A stretch of 64,000 nt of DNA, from NCBI GenBank assembly GCA_040877625.1, contig JBBDNK010000026.1, positions 21,106-85,105 of the forward strand. The letters run 5' to 3'. The notes beneath the pieces were generated by a model, which saw only the letters and a list, made by a program, of their open reading frames with translations, had not been told where the DNA came from and searched no databases. Numbering within the stretch: position 1 is the first letter of the stretch; every line of letters starts with the position of its first letter. The stretch comes from Methylonatrum sp040877625. GTDB lineage: Bacteria; Pseudomonadota; Gammaproteobacteria; Nitrococcales; Aquisalimonadaceae. The translations under genes were made by a program, and so were the position numbers. Below, in pieces: positions 16,398 through 26,028 of this stretch.

Positions 16398-17489
16398 TCA
16401 GCTGCCTTCCTTGGCCATCTGCGCCAGCAACCCGGCCTGGTGTTCCTGCACCAGCGGACCGATGACCTGATTGAGGTTACCGGTCAGCACCTCCTCGAGC
16501 CGATGGATAGTGAGATTGATACGGTGGTCGGTGACCCGGCCCTGGGGAAAGTTATAGGTTCGGATCCGCTCGGAACGATCGCCGCTGCCAACCTGGAGCT
16601 TGCGCTGGGCGCTCTGCTCGGCGGTCTGCCGGTCCTGTTCAGCGCTCAACAGTCTTGCCTGCAGCAGCGCAAGCGCCTTTGCGCGGTTCTTGTGCTGAGA
16701 GCGCTCATCCTGACATTCCACCACCACGCCCGTTGGCAAGTGGGTGATGCGGATGGCCGAGTCGGTCTTGTTGACGTGCTGACCGCCCGCCCCCGACGCG
16801 CGGTAGGTGTCTACTTTCAGATCGTTCGGGTTAATGACGATCTGGTCCACCTCGGCCACCTCCGGCAGGACGGCCACGGTGCATGCGGAGGTATGAATCC
16901 GGCCCTGGGACTCCGTTTCCGGTACCCGCTGTACCCGGTGCGCACCGGACTCGAACTTGAGGCGCGAGTAGGCGCCTTCACCAATGATGCGGGCGATCAC
17001 CTCGCGGTAGCCGCCGTGCTCCCCCTCGCTGCAACTGATGATTTCCATCTGCCAACCCTGCTGTTCGGCGTACCGCGCATACATGCGGAACAGGTCGCCG
17101 GCAAATAGAGCGGCCTCGTCACCGCCGGTGCCGGCACGGATCTCCAGGAAGATATTCGATTGATCGTTCGGGTCCTCGGGGAGCAGCAGCAACTCCAGTT
17201 CGCGTTCCAGGCGCGCGCGGATCTGTTGCGCCTCCTCGGCTTCGTCCTCGGCCATGGCGCGCATGTCGGCGTCGTTGTCATCGTACATGGATTGCGCGGC
17301 GGCCAGATCCTCCTCCGCTCGCTGGAACCGGGCGAAGGCCTGGACGACGGTTTCCAGCCGGGCGTATTCCCGGGACAGATCCCGGAAACGGTTCTGATTA
17401 CCGATCACGTCGGGATCGGATAGCAGGGCACCAACTTCCTCGAAGCGTTCTTCCAGCCTCTCCAGTTTGCCGCGGATGGAACTCTTCAC
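16398..17489 (-). CDS. prfA: Peptide chain release factor 1
   Basis: Terminates translation at UAA and UAG. The GGQ catalytic motif (SGAGGQHVNKTDSAIR) is near residue 235 and is the substrate of PrmC. SERIRTYNFPQGRVTDHRI is typical of RF1. 363 residues, full length. Its start overlaps the hemA stop by four bases; hemA-prfA is a widespread operon, although prmC is not attached here. Confidence 0.97.
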   Translation of the reverse strand: MKSSIRGKLERLEERFEEVGALLSDPDVIGNQNRFRDLSREYARLETVVQAFARFQRAEEDLAAAQSMYDDNDADMRAMAEDEAEEAQQIRARLERELELLLLPEDPNDQSNIFLEIRAGTGGDEAALFAGDLFRMYARYAEQQGWQMEIISCSEGEHGGYREVIARIIGEGAYSRLKFESGAHRVQRVPETESQGRIHTSACTVAVLPEVAEVDQIVINPNDLKVDTYRASGAGGQHVNKTDSAIRITHLPTGVVVECQDERSQHKNRAKALALLQARLLSAEQDRQTAEQSAQRKLQVGSGDRSERIRTYNFPQGRVTDHRINLTIHRLEEVLTGNLNQVIGPLVQEHQAGLLAQMAKEGS

Positions 17490-18772
17490 TGTCCGGTGTT
17501 ACCTCGCTTGGCTGCAGTCTCGTCGATGTCCAGCAGGCGGCGCGCGGCTTCCATGAGCTCCCGCTCGCCTTCCTCGCCGGCTTGCCGCAGGCGCGTCGTG
17601 GGCCCGTGCAACAATCGGTTGGTTAGGGTGTGGGCCAGATATTTCAAGACGTCTTCCGGTGGTTCGCCCCGGTCCAGCCGGCGCAGTGCACGCTCCAGCA
17701 CCAGGTCCCGATGATCGGTGGCGCGATCCCGGAATCGGCGAATGGCCGGCACCGATTCCAGGCTGCGCAGCCAGTTCATGAAGCGGTCGGCCTGAAGGTC
17801 GATGATCTCCTGCGCTTCGTCGGCCGCATGGCGGCGGGAGCGCATGTTTTCCTCGATCACTTCGCGCAGATCGTCAACCGTGTAGAGATAAACATCGTCC
17901 AACTGACCCACTTCGGGCTCTATATCGCGCGGCACGGCGATATCCACCATGAAAATGGGGCGGTGCCGACGTTTTTTCAGTGCGCGTTCCACCGATCCCT
18001 TGCCCAGCAGCGGTAGCGGTGAGGCGGTTGAGGCCACGACGATATCCGCATGCACTAGCGCGTCCGGCAATGCTCCGAGTTCCACCGCCTCGCCACCGTA
18101 CTGCTCGGCAAGCTCGCGCGCGCGCTCCAGGGTGCGATTGGCCACCATGAAGCGCCGGACACCCTGTTGGTAGAGATGTCGCGCGGTCAGCTCGATCGTC
18201 TCTCCGGCGCCCACCAACAGGGCGGTGGACTGCTCCAGAGAGCCGAAAATCTGTCTGGCCAGCGTCACCGCGGCAAAGGCCACCGAAACCGGATTGGCGC
18301 CGATTCCGGTTTCGGTGCGAATCCGCTTGGAGACGGTGAAGGCATGCTGGAACAGCCGGTCCAGTACCTGGCCGACCGTCCCCGCGGTCAGCGCTTCCAG
18401 GTAGGCCGCCTTGGTCTGACCGCCGATCTGCGGTTCTCCCACCACCAGCGAGTCCAGCCCGGGCGTGACCCGCAAAAGGTGGGTCACGACATCGCGACCA
18501 TGGTGCACATAGAGGTACGACCTGAGCCAGTCCTCTTCGACCTCATGGCAGGAAGCCAGCCAGCGCACGATCTGGTCCGCATCCGCGGCGGTTTCCACCA
18601 GGGTATAGATCTCCGTACGATTACAGGTGGAAATCACCGCGGCTTCATGAATGCTCGATACCTCGGTCAGGGCGAGCAGAGCCTGCTGCAGGGTTTCCAG
18701 AGGGAATACCACGCGTTCCCGCACTTCGAGCGGGGCACTGACATGATTGAGTCCAACTGCGCAAAGAGGCAT
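17486..18772 (-). CDS. hemA: Glutamyl-tRNA reductase
   Basis: First committed step of C5 tetrapyrrole synthesis: reduces Glu-tRNA to glutamate-1-semialdehyde with NADPH. The start MPLCAVGLNHVSAPLEVRE at 18772 gives 428 residues, the family size; the frame continues upstream to 18952 without GluTR-like sequence. The nucleophile is Cys50 (STCNRTEIY). The Rossmann domain shows LLVGAGETIELTARHL and the dimerisation domain is helical. Followed by prfA; divergent from the TPR lipoprotein gene. Confidence 0.96.
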   Translation of the reverse strand: MPLCAVGLNHVSAPLEVRERVVFPLETLQQALLALTEVSSIHEAAVISTCNRTEIYTLVETAADADQIVRWLASCHEVEEDWLRSYLYVHHGRDVVTHLLRVTPGLDSLVVGEPQIGGQTKAAYLEALTAGTVGQVLDRLFQHAFTVSKRIRTETGIGANPVSVAFAAVTLARQIFGSLEQSTALLVGAGETIELTARHLYQQGVRRFMVANRTLERARELAEQYGGEAVELGALPDALVHADIVVASTASPLPLLGKGSVERALKKRRHRPIFMVDIAVPRDIEPEVGQLDDVYLYTVDDLREVIEENMRSRRHAADEAQEIIDLQADRFMNWLRSLESVPAIRRFRDRATDHRDLVLERALRRLDRGEPPEDVLKYLAHTLTNRLLHGPTTRLRQAGEEGERELMEAARRLLDIDETAAKRGNTGQ

Positions 18773-19038
18773 GGGCGTCCAGAAAACCGGCTGACGCGTC
18801 TCTTGGAACCTGTCCACCAACGAATTGCCTATGGCGGCTTTCGGCAACCGTTCTTCGGATAGGCGCCTGACGAGCAAGGATTGTCGGGAATCCGGCACTG
18901 GAATACAAGCGAACAGATTTTCCCGGGGCCGTGAGTAAGGCGCTGTTGCCACGCGAATTCATGCAGGATGCGGCCCAGGCCGCGTATAGTGTGCGAAGTA
19001 TGGGATCGGCGATGATCTGAACTTCTCGGGGACACGCG

Positions 19039-20763
19039 ATGACGCGATGGATAATGACAGCTCTGGGTCTCATGGCCCTGGTGCTTGGGGGCTGCGCAAC
19101 AGTACCCGAGGGCGACGCGGATACGGCCTATCAGGATCCCGCCGAGGATCTGCGCATACTCGAGCAGCGCGAGCCCCCGGTGGAGGACGATCGAAACCTG
19201 ATGTACCAGCTGCTGGTGGCCGAGTTTGCCAGCGTGCGCGGGCAATTGTCGGCGGCGCTGGAGGCTTACCTGAAGGCCATGCGGCTAACGGAAGACCCTC
19301 AGATTGCCGCACGGGCCACGCGCATCAGCATTTACTCGAACCAGGACGTCAAAGGTCAGGACGCGGCTGCCCGTTGGGTGGAGCTGGATCCGGACGATCT
19401 GTCCGCGCGCCAGGCACTGGCAGTTTTCCACTTGCGCAATGGCGATGCCGATCAGGCGCGGCGCCAGTTCAGGGAGCTGGTTGTGCGCTCTGACGATCCG
19501 GCCGCCGCCTTCGCGCAAATTGGCGGTGGCCTGGGCCGGGAAGAGGACGCGGATGCCTCACTGGCCGTGCTGAAGTCGCTGGCCGAATCATTTTCAGACG
19601 TACCGGAAGCGCACCTGGTCTATGCGCAGGCCGCACTGAGGTCGGGCGAGGCCGACGTTGCCGTTACAGCAGCAGACGCCGGGCTCGACGTCGCGCCGGA
19701 CTCCCGTGAGTTGGCAACCCTGCGCGCCCAGGCGCTGATCGAATCGGGGCGTGTCGATGCAGGCAGGGCGGCTTTCGAGACACTGATCGAGCGTTATCCA
19801 GGCGACGGCGAGCTCCGGCTCTATCTTGCCCGCACGCTGCTCGATGCAGGCCGTGAGCAAGACGCCCTGAGGCACTTTCGCCAGGTATTGGTGGACCGCC
19901 CGAATGATGCCGGTGTGCTGTATGCAACCGGCCTGCTGACGCTGGATGCCGGGCACCCCAAGGAGGCACGGCCTTATTTTCTTCGTCTGGTGGAGCTGGG
20001 AGAGCGCACCAACGAAGCGTACTACTTCCTTGGCCAGATCGCCGAAGACCGAGCGAGAATCGAAGACGCTCTGCGTTGGTATGAGCAGGTGGAAGGTGAT
20101 AACCGGCTGGCCGCCAAGCTTCGACGCGCCGTTCTCCTCGGTGACCTGGGGCGGTTGGGAGCATCGAGAACATTGCTCGAACAGGTGCGTGAACAACATC
20201 CCGCGGAATCGGTGCGCGGTTACCTGGTGGAAGGCGAAGTGCTCCGCCGTAACCAGCTGTATGACGAGGCCATTTCCCTTTATGCCGATGCGCTGGAACG
20301 CCATCCCGGCAACACGGACCTGATCTATGGGCGTGCGCTGACAGCCGTACTTCAGGACAATGTCGACAGTGCCGAACGGGATCTGCGTTACATCCTTGAG
20401 CGCGATCCTGACAACGCGCAGGCATTGAACGCTCTGGGTTATACCCTCGTCGACGTGACCGACCGGCACCAGGAGGGCTTTGAACTGATTCAGCGGGCCC
20501 ACTCCATGGACCCGGACAATGCCGCCATTCTCGACAGCATGGGCTGGGCGCATTATCGGCTCGGAAATTATCAGGAGGCACTCACGTTCCTGCGTCGCGC
20601 CCATGAGCAGATGCCCGATGCGGAAGTTTCGGCCCATCTGGGTGAAGTGCTCTGGGCCATGGGTGAGCGGCAAGAGGCTCGCCGCATCTGGCGTCAGGCG
20701 CTTGACGAAGCCCCCGATGACCCCGCGCTGAAGGAAACCATGCAGAGACTGGACCCCTCATGA
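19039..20763 (+). CDS. TPR-repeat outer-membrane lipoprotein
   Basis: 574 residues: lipoprotein signal peptide with lipobox (LVLGGC, Cys about residue 19), then an almost continuous array of tetratricopeptide repeats, clearest at the C terminus (ALNALGYTLVDVTDRHQEG, ILDSMGWAHYRLGNYQEAL). Function is unknown; the orthologous position between hemA and lolB is kept in Pseudomonas (PA4667-type). TPR arrays mediate protein contacts, so a role in envelope assembly is possible, but that is inference. The stop overlaps the lolB start (ATGA). Confidence 0.9.
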   Translation: MTRWIMTALGLMALVLGGCATVPEGDADTAYQDPAEDLRILEQREPPVEDDRNLMYQLLVAEFASVRGQLSAALEAYLKAMRLTEDPQIAARATRISIYSNQDVKGQDAAARWVELDPDDLSARQALAVFHLRNGDADQARRQFRELVVRSDDPAAAFAQIGGGLGREEDADASLAVLKSLAESFSDVPEAHLVYAQAALRSGEADVAVTAADAGLDVAPDSRELATLRAQALIESGRVDAGRAAFETLIERYPGDGELRLYLARTLLDAGREQDALRHFRQVLVDRPNDAGVLYATGLLTLDAGHPKEARPYFLRLVELGERTNEAYYFLGQIAEDRARIEDALRWYEQVEGDNRLAAKLRRAVLLGDLGRLGASRTLLEQVREQHPAESVRGYLVEGEVLRRNQLYDEAISLYADALERHPGNTDLIYGRALTAVLQDNVDSAERDLRYILERDPDNAQALNALGYTLVDVTDRHQEGFELIQRAHSMDPDNAAILDSMGWAHYRLGNYQEALTFLRRAHEQMPDAEVSAHLGEVLWAMGERQEARRIWRQALDEAPDDPALKETMQRLDPS

Positions 20764-21386
20764 TGCGTCTCCCTGCCGCGGCCCGCCTCTGGTTGCTGGC
20801 CGTTGTTCTGCCATGTGTTCTGGTTGCCTGTGCGGTACGCCCCCCCGAACCGACGCCCGAGCTGCCGGCTGAGGTTCTGTACGAGCAGCGTATCAGCCGG
20901 CTGACCGCCTACAACCACTGGCGCACCAGCGGACGGGCGGCATTCAATACGGAGCAGGATAACGCCAGCATGTCCATGCAGTGGCGCCAGACCGAGAACC
21001 ACTGGGTGCTCGACCTGCGAGGACCGTTGGGCTCCGGCAGCGTCCGCCTGGAGGGCAATGCCGCCGGCGTGGTGCTGCGCGGCTCCGACGGTACGGTGGA
21101 GGAGGCGGATGACGGCCAGGAGCTGCTTTACCGCTACACAGGCTACGCCATTCCCGTGGATGTGCTGCGCGACTGGTTGCGCGGTATGCCCTCCCCGGAG
21201 TACGACGTTGAGCTGGAAATGGATGAATACGGCCGGCCGACGGAGCTGGAACAGCTTGGATGGCACATCCGGTACACCGCGTGGAGTTCGATCAACGGTA
21301 CCTACATGCCGGCTCGCATCTCCATGGAGGGGCCTGGTATCGATGTCCGTGCTTCCCTGCGCGAATGGGAACTCGGCCGTGACTGA
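20760..21386 (+). CDS. lolB: Outer-membrane lipoprotein receptor LolB
   Basis: 208-residue lipoprotein that accepts lipoproteins from LolA and inserts them into the outer membrane. The signal peptide ends in lipobox VLVAC; the mature part shows RLTAYNHWRTSGRAAF, the loop-containing stretch LDLRGPLGSGSVRLEG and WLRGMPSP, all typical. It overlaps the preceding TPR gene by four bases and ispE by eight. Confidence 0.94.
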   Translation: MMRLPAAARLWLLAVVLPCVLVACAVRPPEPTPELPAEVLYEQRISRLTAYNHWRTSGRAAFNTEQDNASMSMQWRQTENHWVLDLRGPLGSGSVRLEGNAAGVVLRGSDGTVEEADDGQELLYRYTGYAIPVDVLRDWLRGMPSPEYDVELEMDEYGRPTELEQLGWHIRYTAWSSINGTYMPARISMEGPGIDVRASLREWELGRD

Positions 21387-22266
21387 CGGTGACCTGACCA
21401 GCCGCAATGACGCCTGGCCCGCCCCTGCCAAACTGAACCTGTTTCTTCATGTCACCGGGCGGCGCAGCGATGGCTACCATACGCTGCAGACTGCCTTTCT
21501 CTTTCTGGATCATGGTGATCAGATGTATTTCACCGTGCGTGACGACGGCCTGATCAGCCGACGGGGAGACATGCCGGGTGTAGCCGCCGACGATGATCTC
21601 GCGGTGCGCGCGGCCCGCTTGCTGCAAACCGCTGCCGGTTGTGGCGTGGGCGCGGACATCACAGTGCACAAGCGGTTGCCCATCGGTGGGGGGGTGGGCG
21701 GCGGCAGTTCCAATGCAGCGACCACGCTGGTGGCTCTGAACAGGCTCTGGGATGCCGGGCTGGACGAAGATGCGCTGGCGGAACTGGGCCTGCGGCTGGG
21801 CGCCGACGTGCCGGTCTTTGTCAGGGGCCGGTCGGCCTGGGCGGAGGGAGTGGGGGAGGTTCTCACACCCATCGACTTTCCGCCCGCCTGGTACGTGGTG
21901 CTGATACCCCCATGCACGGTCAGCACCGCGGAGATCTTCGGTGCGCCGGAATTGACAAGGAATACCCCTCCACTCAGAATATCGGCCTTCCGCTTCGGCG
22001 GAGGGCGCAATGATTGTCAGCCCGTAGTGCGGGAACGTTATCCGCAGGTTGCGCAAGCAATTGATGCGCTTGCGGAATTCGGCGACTCGCGGATGACTGG
22101 TACCGGCGCCTGCGTTTTCGCACCGTTTGCCGACGAGGCGCACGCCGCGGCCGCGCTTGCCCGCTGCAGGGCGGCCGGCTGGACCGGGTTCATGGCCCGG
22201 GGGCGGAATGAATCGCCGTTGCTGGACAGGTTGGCTGGTGAGGCCCGCCAGGCATCCGCGAAATAA
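21379..22266 (+). CDS. ispE: 4-diphosphocytidyl-2-C-methyl-D-erythritol kinase
   Basis: GHMP kinase of the MEP isoprenoid pathway. Signatures: WPAPAKLNLFLHVTGRRSDGYH, the ATP loop LPIGGGVGGGSSNAATTL and the C-terminal MTGTGACVFA. The GTG at 21379 (MTDGDLTSRND) gives 295 residues and overlaps lolB; the frame is open further upstream only as a shadow of lolB. Conserved lolB-ispE-prs order. Confidence 0.95.
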   Translation: MTDGDLTSRNDAWPAPAKLNLFLHVTGRRSDGYHTLQTAFLFLDHGDQMYFTVRDDGLISRRGDMPGVAADDDLAVRAARLLQTAAGCGVGADITVHKRLPIGGGVGGGSSNAATTLVALNRLWDAGLDEDALAELGLRLGADVPVFVRGRSAWAEGVGEVLTPIDFPPAWYVVLIPPCTVSTAEIFGAPELTRNTPPLRISAFRFGGGRNDCQPVVRERYPQVAQAIDALAEFGDSRMTGTGACVFAPFADEAHAAAALARCRAAGWTGFMARGRNESPLLDRLAGEARQASAK

Positions 22267-22283
22267 CCACGGCCGTTAGCTAC

Positions 22284-22358
22284 TGGGGTGTAGCCAAGTG
22301 GTAAGGCACGGGGTTTTGATCCCCGCATTCCCAGGTTCGAATCCTGGCACCCCAGCCA
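22284..22358 (+). tRNA. tRNA-Gln (TTG)
   Basis: 75 nt including an encoded CCA. Acceptor TGGGGTG pairs with CACCCCA, the anticodon loop TTTTGAT reads CAA codons, and the T arm CCAGG TTCGAAT CCTGG is canonical. Lies between ispE and prs as in Pseudomonas. Confidence 0.97.
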
Positions 22359-22464
22359 CATTCATCAGCGTACACGTTGCATGCATCTTCGGCTTCGACG
22401 ACGCATCTGACGTGTGCAGATTGAGATCCCGGGTATCGCCCGGTGACAGACGAGCGGGATCAAC

Positions 22465-23421
22465 GTGAGCGAAAACGGACGCATGATGGTGTTTGCGGGC
22501 AATGCCAACCCGCAGCTGGTCACCGCGATTACCGATCAGTTGAAAAGCAGGCCCGGCTATGCCGTCGTCAGCAAGTTCAGCGACGGCGAAGTGATGGTGG
22601 AGATTGATGAGCACGTCCGCGGCAAGGACGTGTTCATCGTGCAGTCCACCTGCGCGCCCACCAATGACAACCTCATGGAGCTGCTGATCATCGCCGATGC
22701 GCTGCGGCGCTCCTCGGCGGCACGCATTACCGCGGTGATTCCATATTATGGCTACGCCCGGCAGGACCGGCGTCCGCGGTCCCAGCGGGTGCCGATTACG
22801 GCCAAGCTGGTTGCGGACATGATCGAGGCCTCCGGCGTGAATCGGGTGCTGACGGTTGATCTGCATGCCGATCAGATCCAGGGCTTCTTCAACCTGCCGG
22901 TTGATAACGTTTATGCATCACCCATACTTCTGGGCGATATCTGGCGGCAGGTTTACCCGAACAAGATCGTGGTTTCGCCGGACGTTGGTGGCGTGGTGCG
23001 CGCCAGGGCGATCGCCAAACGCTTGGGCGACGCCGAACTCGCCATCATCGACAAACGCCGCCCGCGGGCGAATGTGGCCCAGGTGATGAACATCATCGGT
23101 GACGTGCACGGCAAGACCTGCATCATCGTCGATGACATCGTCGATACGGCTGGTACACTTTGTCAGGCCGCCGCCGCGCTGAAAAAAAATGGTGCCGAGC
23201 GCGTTGTAGCGTATATTACGCATCCGGTGCTGTCCGGCAGTGCCATCGAAAAGATCAAGGGCTCCGACCTGGATGAACTGGTTGTGACCGATACCATCCC
23301 GTTGACCGAGGCGGCGATGGAGTGCGGCCGCATTCGTCAGGTCAGCATCGCCGAGATCCTGGCCGAGAGCATGCGGCGGATCAGCAATGATGAATCGGTA
23401 AGCGAGCTGTTCGTGGAATAG
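22465..23421 (+). CDS. prs: Ribose-phosphate pyrophosphokinase (PRPP synthase)
   Basis: Makes PRPP from ribose 5-phosphate and ATP for nucleotide, histidine, tryptophan and NAD synthesis. Shows MMVFAGNANPQL, the PRPP synthase signature DLHADQIQGFF and the PRPP loop IIVDDIVDTAGTL. 318 residues from the GTG at 22465; an ATG at 22483 would give the commoner MMVFAGNAN start. Follows tRNA-Gln and precedes rplY. Confidence 0.96.
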   Translation: MSENGRMMVFAGNANPQLVTAITDQLKSRPGYAVVSKFSDGEVMVEIDEHVRGKDVFIVQSTCAPTNDNLMELLIIADALRRSSAARITAVIPYYGYARQDRRPRSQRVPITAKLVADMIEASGVNRVLTVDLHADQIQGFFNLPVDNVYASPILLGDIWRQVYPNKIVVSPDVGGVVRARAIAKRLGDAELAIIDKRRPRANVAQVMNIIGDVHGKTCIIVDDIVDTAGTLCQAAAALKKNGAERVVAYITHPVLSGSAIEKIKGSDLDELVVTDTIPLTEAAMECGRIRQVSIAEILAESMRRISNDESVSELFVE

Positions 23422-23457
23422 GCTCGCGGAACGTCTCTGGCCAACAGGCCGCTAACA

Positions 23458-23490
23458 CCCGAACTTTTCCTGGTCGCGGGATTGTTCGGG
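23458..23490 (+). promoter_or_regulatory. Leader hairpin before rplY
   Basis: CCCGAAC (23458-23464) pairs with GTTCGGG (23484-23490), ending 24 bases before the rplY start codon. It could be an mRNA structure sensed by L25 or a weak attenuator between prs and rplY. There is no T-run. Confidence 0.4.
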
Positions 23491-23514
23491 TTCATTCGTT
23501 GTGGAGAAAACAAC

Positions 23515-24201
23515 ATGTCTGTGGAAATGAAACTGACCGCGCAGAAGCGCACTGACACGGGGAAGGGTGCGAGCCGCCGCCTGCGTCATGCGAAAGCGGT
23601 ACCGGGTATTGTCTACGGTGCCGGCAAGAAACCCGAACTGCTTCAGCTGAGCGCCTTTGAACTCGCCCGGCTGATGGAGCACGAGGCATTTTACTCGCAG
23701 ATCATCGATCTGGAGGTCGACGGCAAGAAGCAGCAGACCGTGGTGAAGGATCTGCAGCGCCATCCGTTCAAGGATCGCATCCTGCACATCGATTTCCAGC
23801 GCGTGAAGGCCGGTGAGAAGCTGCATGTGCATCTTCCCATTCACCTGGTCAACGAAGAGAAGTGCAAGGGCGTCAAGGCCGGCGGCGTCATTCACCGGGA
23901 CATGATCGAAGTGTCCATCATCGCGCTTCCGAAGGACCTGCCCGAGTACATTGAAGTCGACATGCTGAATGTGGAGGTCGGCGAGGCCGTTCACCTGTCC
24001 CAGCTAACCCTGCCCAAGGACGTTGAACTGGAAGCCTTCTCCCATGGCGGCGACATTCATGACCACGACCATCCGGTGGTGAGCATTGTCATGCCGCGTG
24101 TCGCCCGTGCCGAGGATGAAGAGCAAGCGGAAGAGCCGTCCGCCGAAGTTCCGGCCGGCAAGTCCAAGGGTTCCGATGAAGAAGAGAAAGACGGCGAGTA
24201 G
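23515..24201 (+). CDS. rplY: 50S ribosomal protein L25, long (CTC) form
   Basis: Binds 5S rRNA in the large subunit. The N-terminal L25 domain (MSVEMKLTAQKRTDTGKGAS; PGIVYGAG) is followed by the C-terminal TL5/CTC beta domain and an acidic-lysine tail (EEKDGE). 228 residues against 94 in E. coli, the form common outside Enterobacteria. GTGGAGAA precedes the ATG at 23515. Followed by pth. Confidence 0.95.
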   Translation: MSVEMKLTAQKRTDTGKGASRRLRHAKAVPGIVYGAGKKPELLQLSAFELARLMEHEAFYSQIIDLEVDGKKQQTVVKDLQRHPFKDRILHIDFQRVKAGEKLHVHLPIHLVNEEKCKGVKAGGVIHRDMIEVSIIALPKDLPEYIEVDMLNVEVGEAVHLSQLTLPKDVELEAFSHGGDIHDHDHPVVSIVMPRVARAEDEEQAEEPSAEVPAGKSKGSDEEEKDGE

Positions 24202-24231
24202 TCTCGCCGTCTGTCACCCGTCAGGTTTCCC

Positions 24232-24810
24232 ATGCCCGATCCGATCCAACTGATCGTCGGACTCGGTAATCCGGGTGAGCAGTACACCTGGACCCGTCAT
24301 AACGCAGGCTTCTGGTTCGTTGACGAACTGGCCCGGCGGTATGGCGGGTCTTTTCGTCCCGAGCGGCGTTTCGCCGGCAATACCGCGCGTATCATGGTGG
24401 ATGGCCGCGAGGTGCATCTGCTCAAGCCGATGACCTTCATGAACCGTAGTGGCGCCGTGGTCGGGCCGCTCGCGCGCTTCTTCAAGATACCGGTCGAGGC
24501 CGTCCTGGTCGCCCATGACGAGCTCGATCTGCCTCCTGGCACGGCACGTCTGAAGCGTGGCGGCGGCCACGGTGGCCATAACGGCCTGCGCGATGTCGCG
24601 CTGGTGATGGGTAGCCGTGAGTACCTGCGGCTGCGCATCGGCATCGGCCACCCCGGGAGCGCCTCTCAGGTGACTCCTTGGGTGCTGGGTCGCCCCGCAC
24701 CGGACGATCGCGTCGCCATCGAGCGCGCCGTCGACGCCGCCGCGGACGTAACACCCCTGGTTCTGGCCGGAGATCTCGAAAGGGCCATGAACCAACTGCA
24801 TACCAATTGA
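24232..24810 (+). CDS. pth: Peptidyl-tRNA hydrolase
   Basis: Recycles peptidyl-tRNA released from stalled ribosomes. Shows IVGLGNPGEQYTWTRHNAGF with the catalytic His in TRHNAG, LLKPMTFMNRSG and AHDELDLPPG with the catalytic Asp, and GGHGGHNGLRD. 192 residues, normal length. Tight spacing to rplY and ychF (12 bases) suggests one transcript. Confidence 0.97.
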   Translation: MPDPIQLIVGLGNPGEQYTWTRHNAGFWFVDELARRYGGSFRPERRFAGNTARIMVDGREVHLLKPMTFMNRSGAVVGPLARFFKIPVEAVLVAHDELDLPPGTARLKRGGGHGGHNGLRDVALVMGSREYLRLRIGIGHPGSASQVTPWVLGRPAPDDRVAIERAVDAAADVTPLVLAGDLERAMNQLHTN

Positions 24811-24822
24811 AACGAGGCAGCC

Positions 24823-25914
24823 ATGGGCTTCAAATGCGGCATTGTCGGCCTGCCGAACGTCGGCAAATCCACGCTTTTCAACGCACTCACCCGGAATGAA
24901 ATTCCGGCGGAGAACTACCCCTTCTGCACCATTGATCCCAATGTGGGCATCGTCCCGGTGCCGGATCCGCGCATGGACGCTCTTGCGGAAATCGTCAAGC
25001 CGCAGCGCATCGTTCCCACCACCATGGAGTTCGTCGACATTGCCGGCCTGGTCGCGGGGGCGTCCAAGGGTGAGGGTCTGGGCAATCAGTTCCTCGCCAA
25101 CATCCGCGAGACCGACGCAATTGCCCATGTGGTTCGCTGTTTCGAAGACGACGACGTGCATCATGTCGCCGGCAAGATCGACCCGCTGTCCGACATCGAA
25201 GTCATCAACACCGAGCTGATGCTGGCGGATCTCGATACCGTGGAGAAGGCCCACCAGCGCGTCGAACGCCAGGCCAGGTCCGGCGACAAGGACGCCGTCG
25301 CCCGGCGGGACCTCTATGCCGCCGTGCGCGATGTGCTGGGCGAGGGGCGGCCGGTGCGGACCATGAAGCTGGACGACGAGCAGCAACGCCTCGTCCGGGA
25401 GCTGCACCTGCTGACCGGCAAGCCCGTGCTGTATGTTGCCAACGTTACGGAAGACGGCTTCGAGAATAACCCCCTGCTCGACAAGGTGACCGAGCTTGCC
25501 AGCCGGGAAGGTGCCGAAATCGTTGCGCTTTGCGCAGCCATCGAGGCCGAGATCTCGGTGCTTGAGGATGATGAGAAACGCGAGTTTCTCGCCGAGTACG
25601 GGCTCGAGGAACCAGGCCTCAACCGCCTGATTCGTGCCGGATACGACTTGCTCGGTCTGCGCACCTACTTCACCGCCGGTGAAAAGGAAGTGCGCGCCTG
25701 GACCATTCAGAAAGGCGACACCGCGCCCAGGGCCGCCGGGCGCATCCACACCGACTTCGAGCGCGGTTTCATCCGTGCCGCCGTCATCGGCTACGACGAT
25801 TTCATCGCTCACCGCGGCGAACCCGGCGCCAAGGAAGCCGGCCGCCTGCGCCTGGAAGGCAAGGACTACATCGTCCAGGAGGGCGACGTCATCCACTTCC
25901 GCTTCAACGTGTAG
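24823..25914 (+). CDS. ychF: Ribosome-binding ATPase YchF
   Basis: Obg-family P-loop protein that prefers ATP. G1 is GLPNVGKST, G3 is DIAGLVAGAS, and the G4 position is NVTE rather than NKxD, which explains the ATP preference. A central coiled coil and a C-terminal TGS domain (AWTIQKGDTAPRAAGRIHTD) follow. 363 residues, same as E. coli. Conserved pth-ychF pairing. Confidence 0.97.
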   Translation: MGFKCGIVGLPNVGKSTLFNALTRNEIPAENYPFCTIDPNVGIVPVPDPRMDALAEIVKPQRIVPTTMEFVDIAGLVAGASKGEGLGNQFLANIRETDAIAHVVRCFEDDDVHHVAGKIDPLSDIEVINTELMLADLDTVEKAHQRVERQARSGDKDAVARRDLYAAVRDVLGEGRPVRTMKLDDEQQRLVRELHLLTGKPVLYVANVTEDGFENNPLLDKVTELASREGAEIVALCAAIEAEISVLEDDEKREFLAEYGLEEPGLNRLIRAGYDLLGLRTYFTAGEKEVRAWTIQKGDTAPRAAGRIHTDFERGFIRAAVIGYDDFIAHRGEPGAKEAGRLRLEGKDYIVQEGDVIHFRFNV

Positions 25915-25974
25915 ACGCCGTCATTTCCGTCAACCGTGGTGGTCCCGCGCGGGAGAGGGAGGGGCCTCCCGCCC

Positions 25975-26003
25975 TTGACATGAAAGCGCCTTCGACGCAG
26001 AAT
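25975..26003 (+). promoter_or_regulatory. Promoter of tRNA-Met
   Basis: TTGACA (25975-25980), 17-base spacer, CAGAAT (25998-26003), 25 bases before the tRNA. Immediately upstream, 25957-25970 forms a GC-rich inverted repeat after ychF. Confidence 0.6.
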
Positions 26004-26028
26004 CGCGGGCCTGCAAGTATGTCCTCAC

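Noticed and set aside
18773..18952. N-terminal extension of hemA
   Set aside because: 60 extra residues unlike any GluTR; the internal ATG at 18772 gives the exact family start. The stretch is part of the divergent promoter region.
24214..25896. 560-residue frame antisense to pth and ychF
   Set aside because: Lies opposite two fully convincing genes; codon pattern is the complement of theirs.
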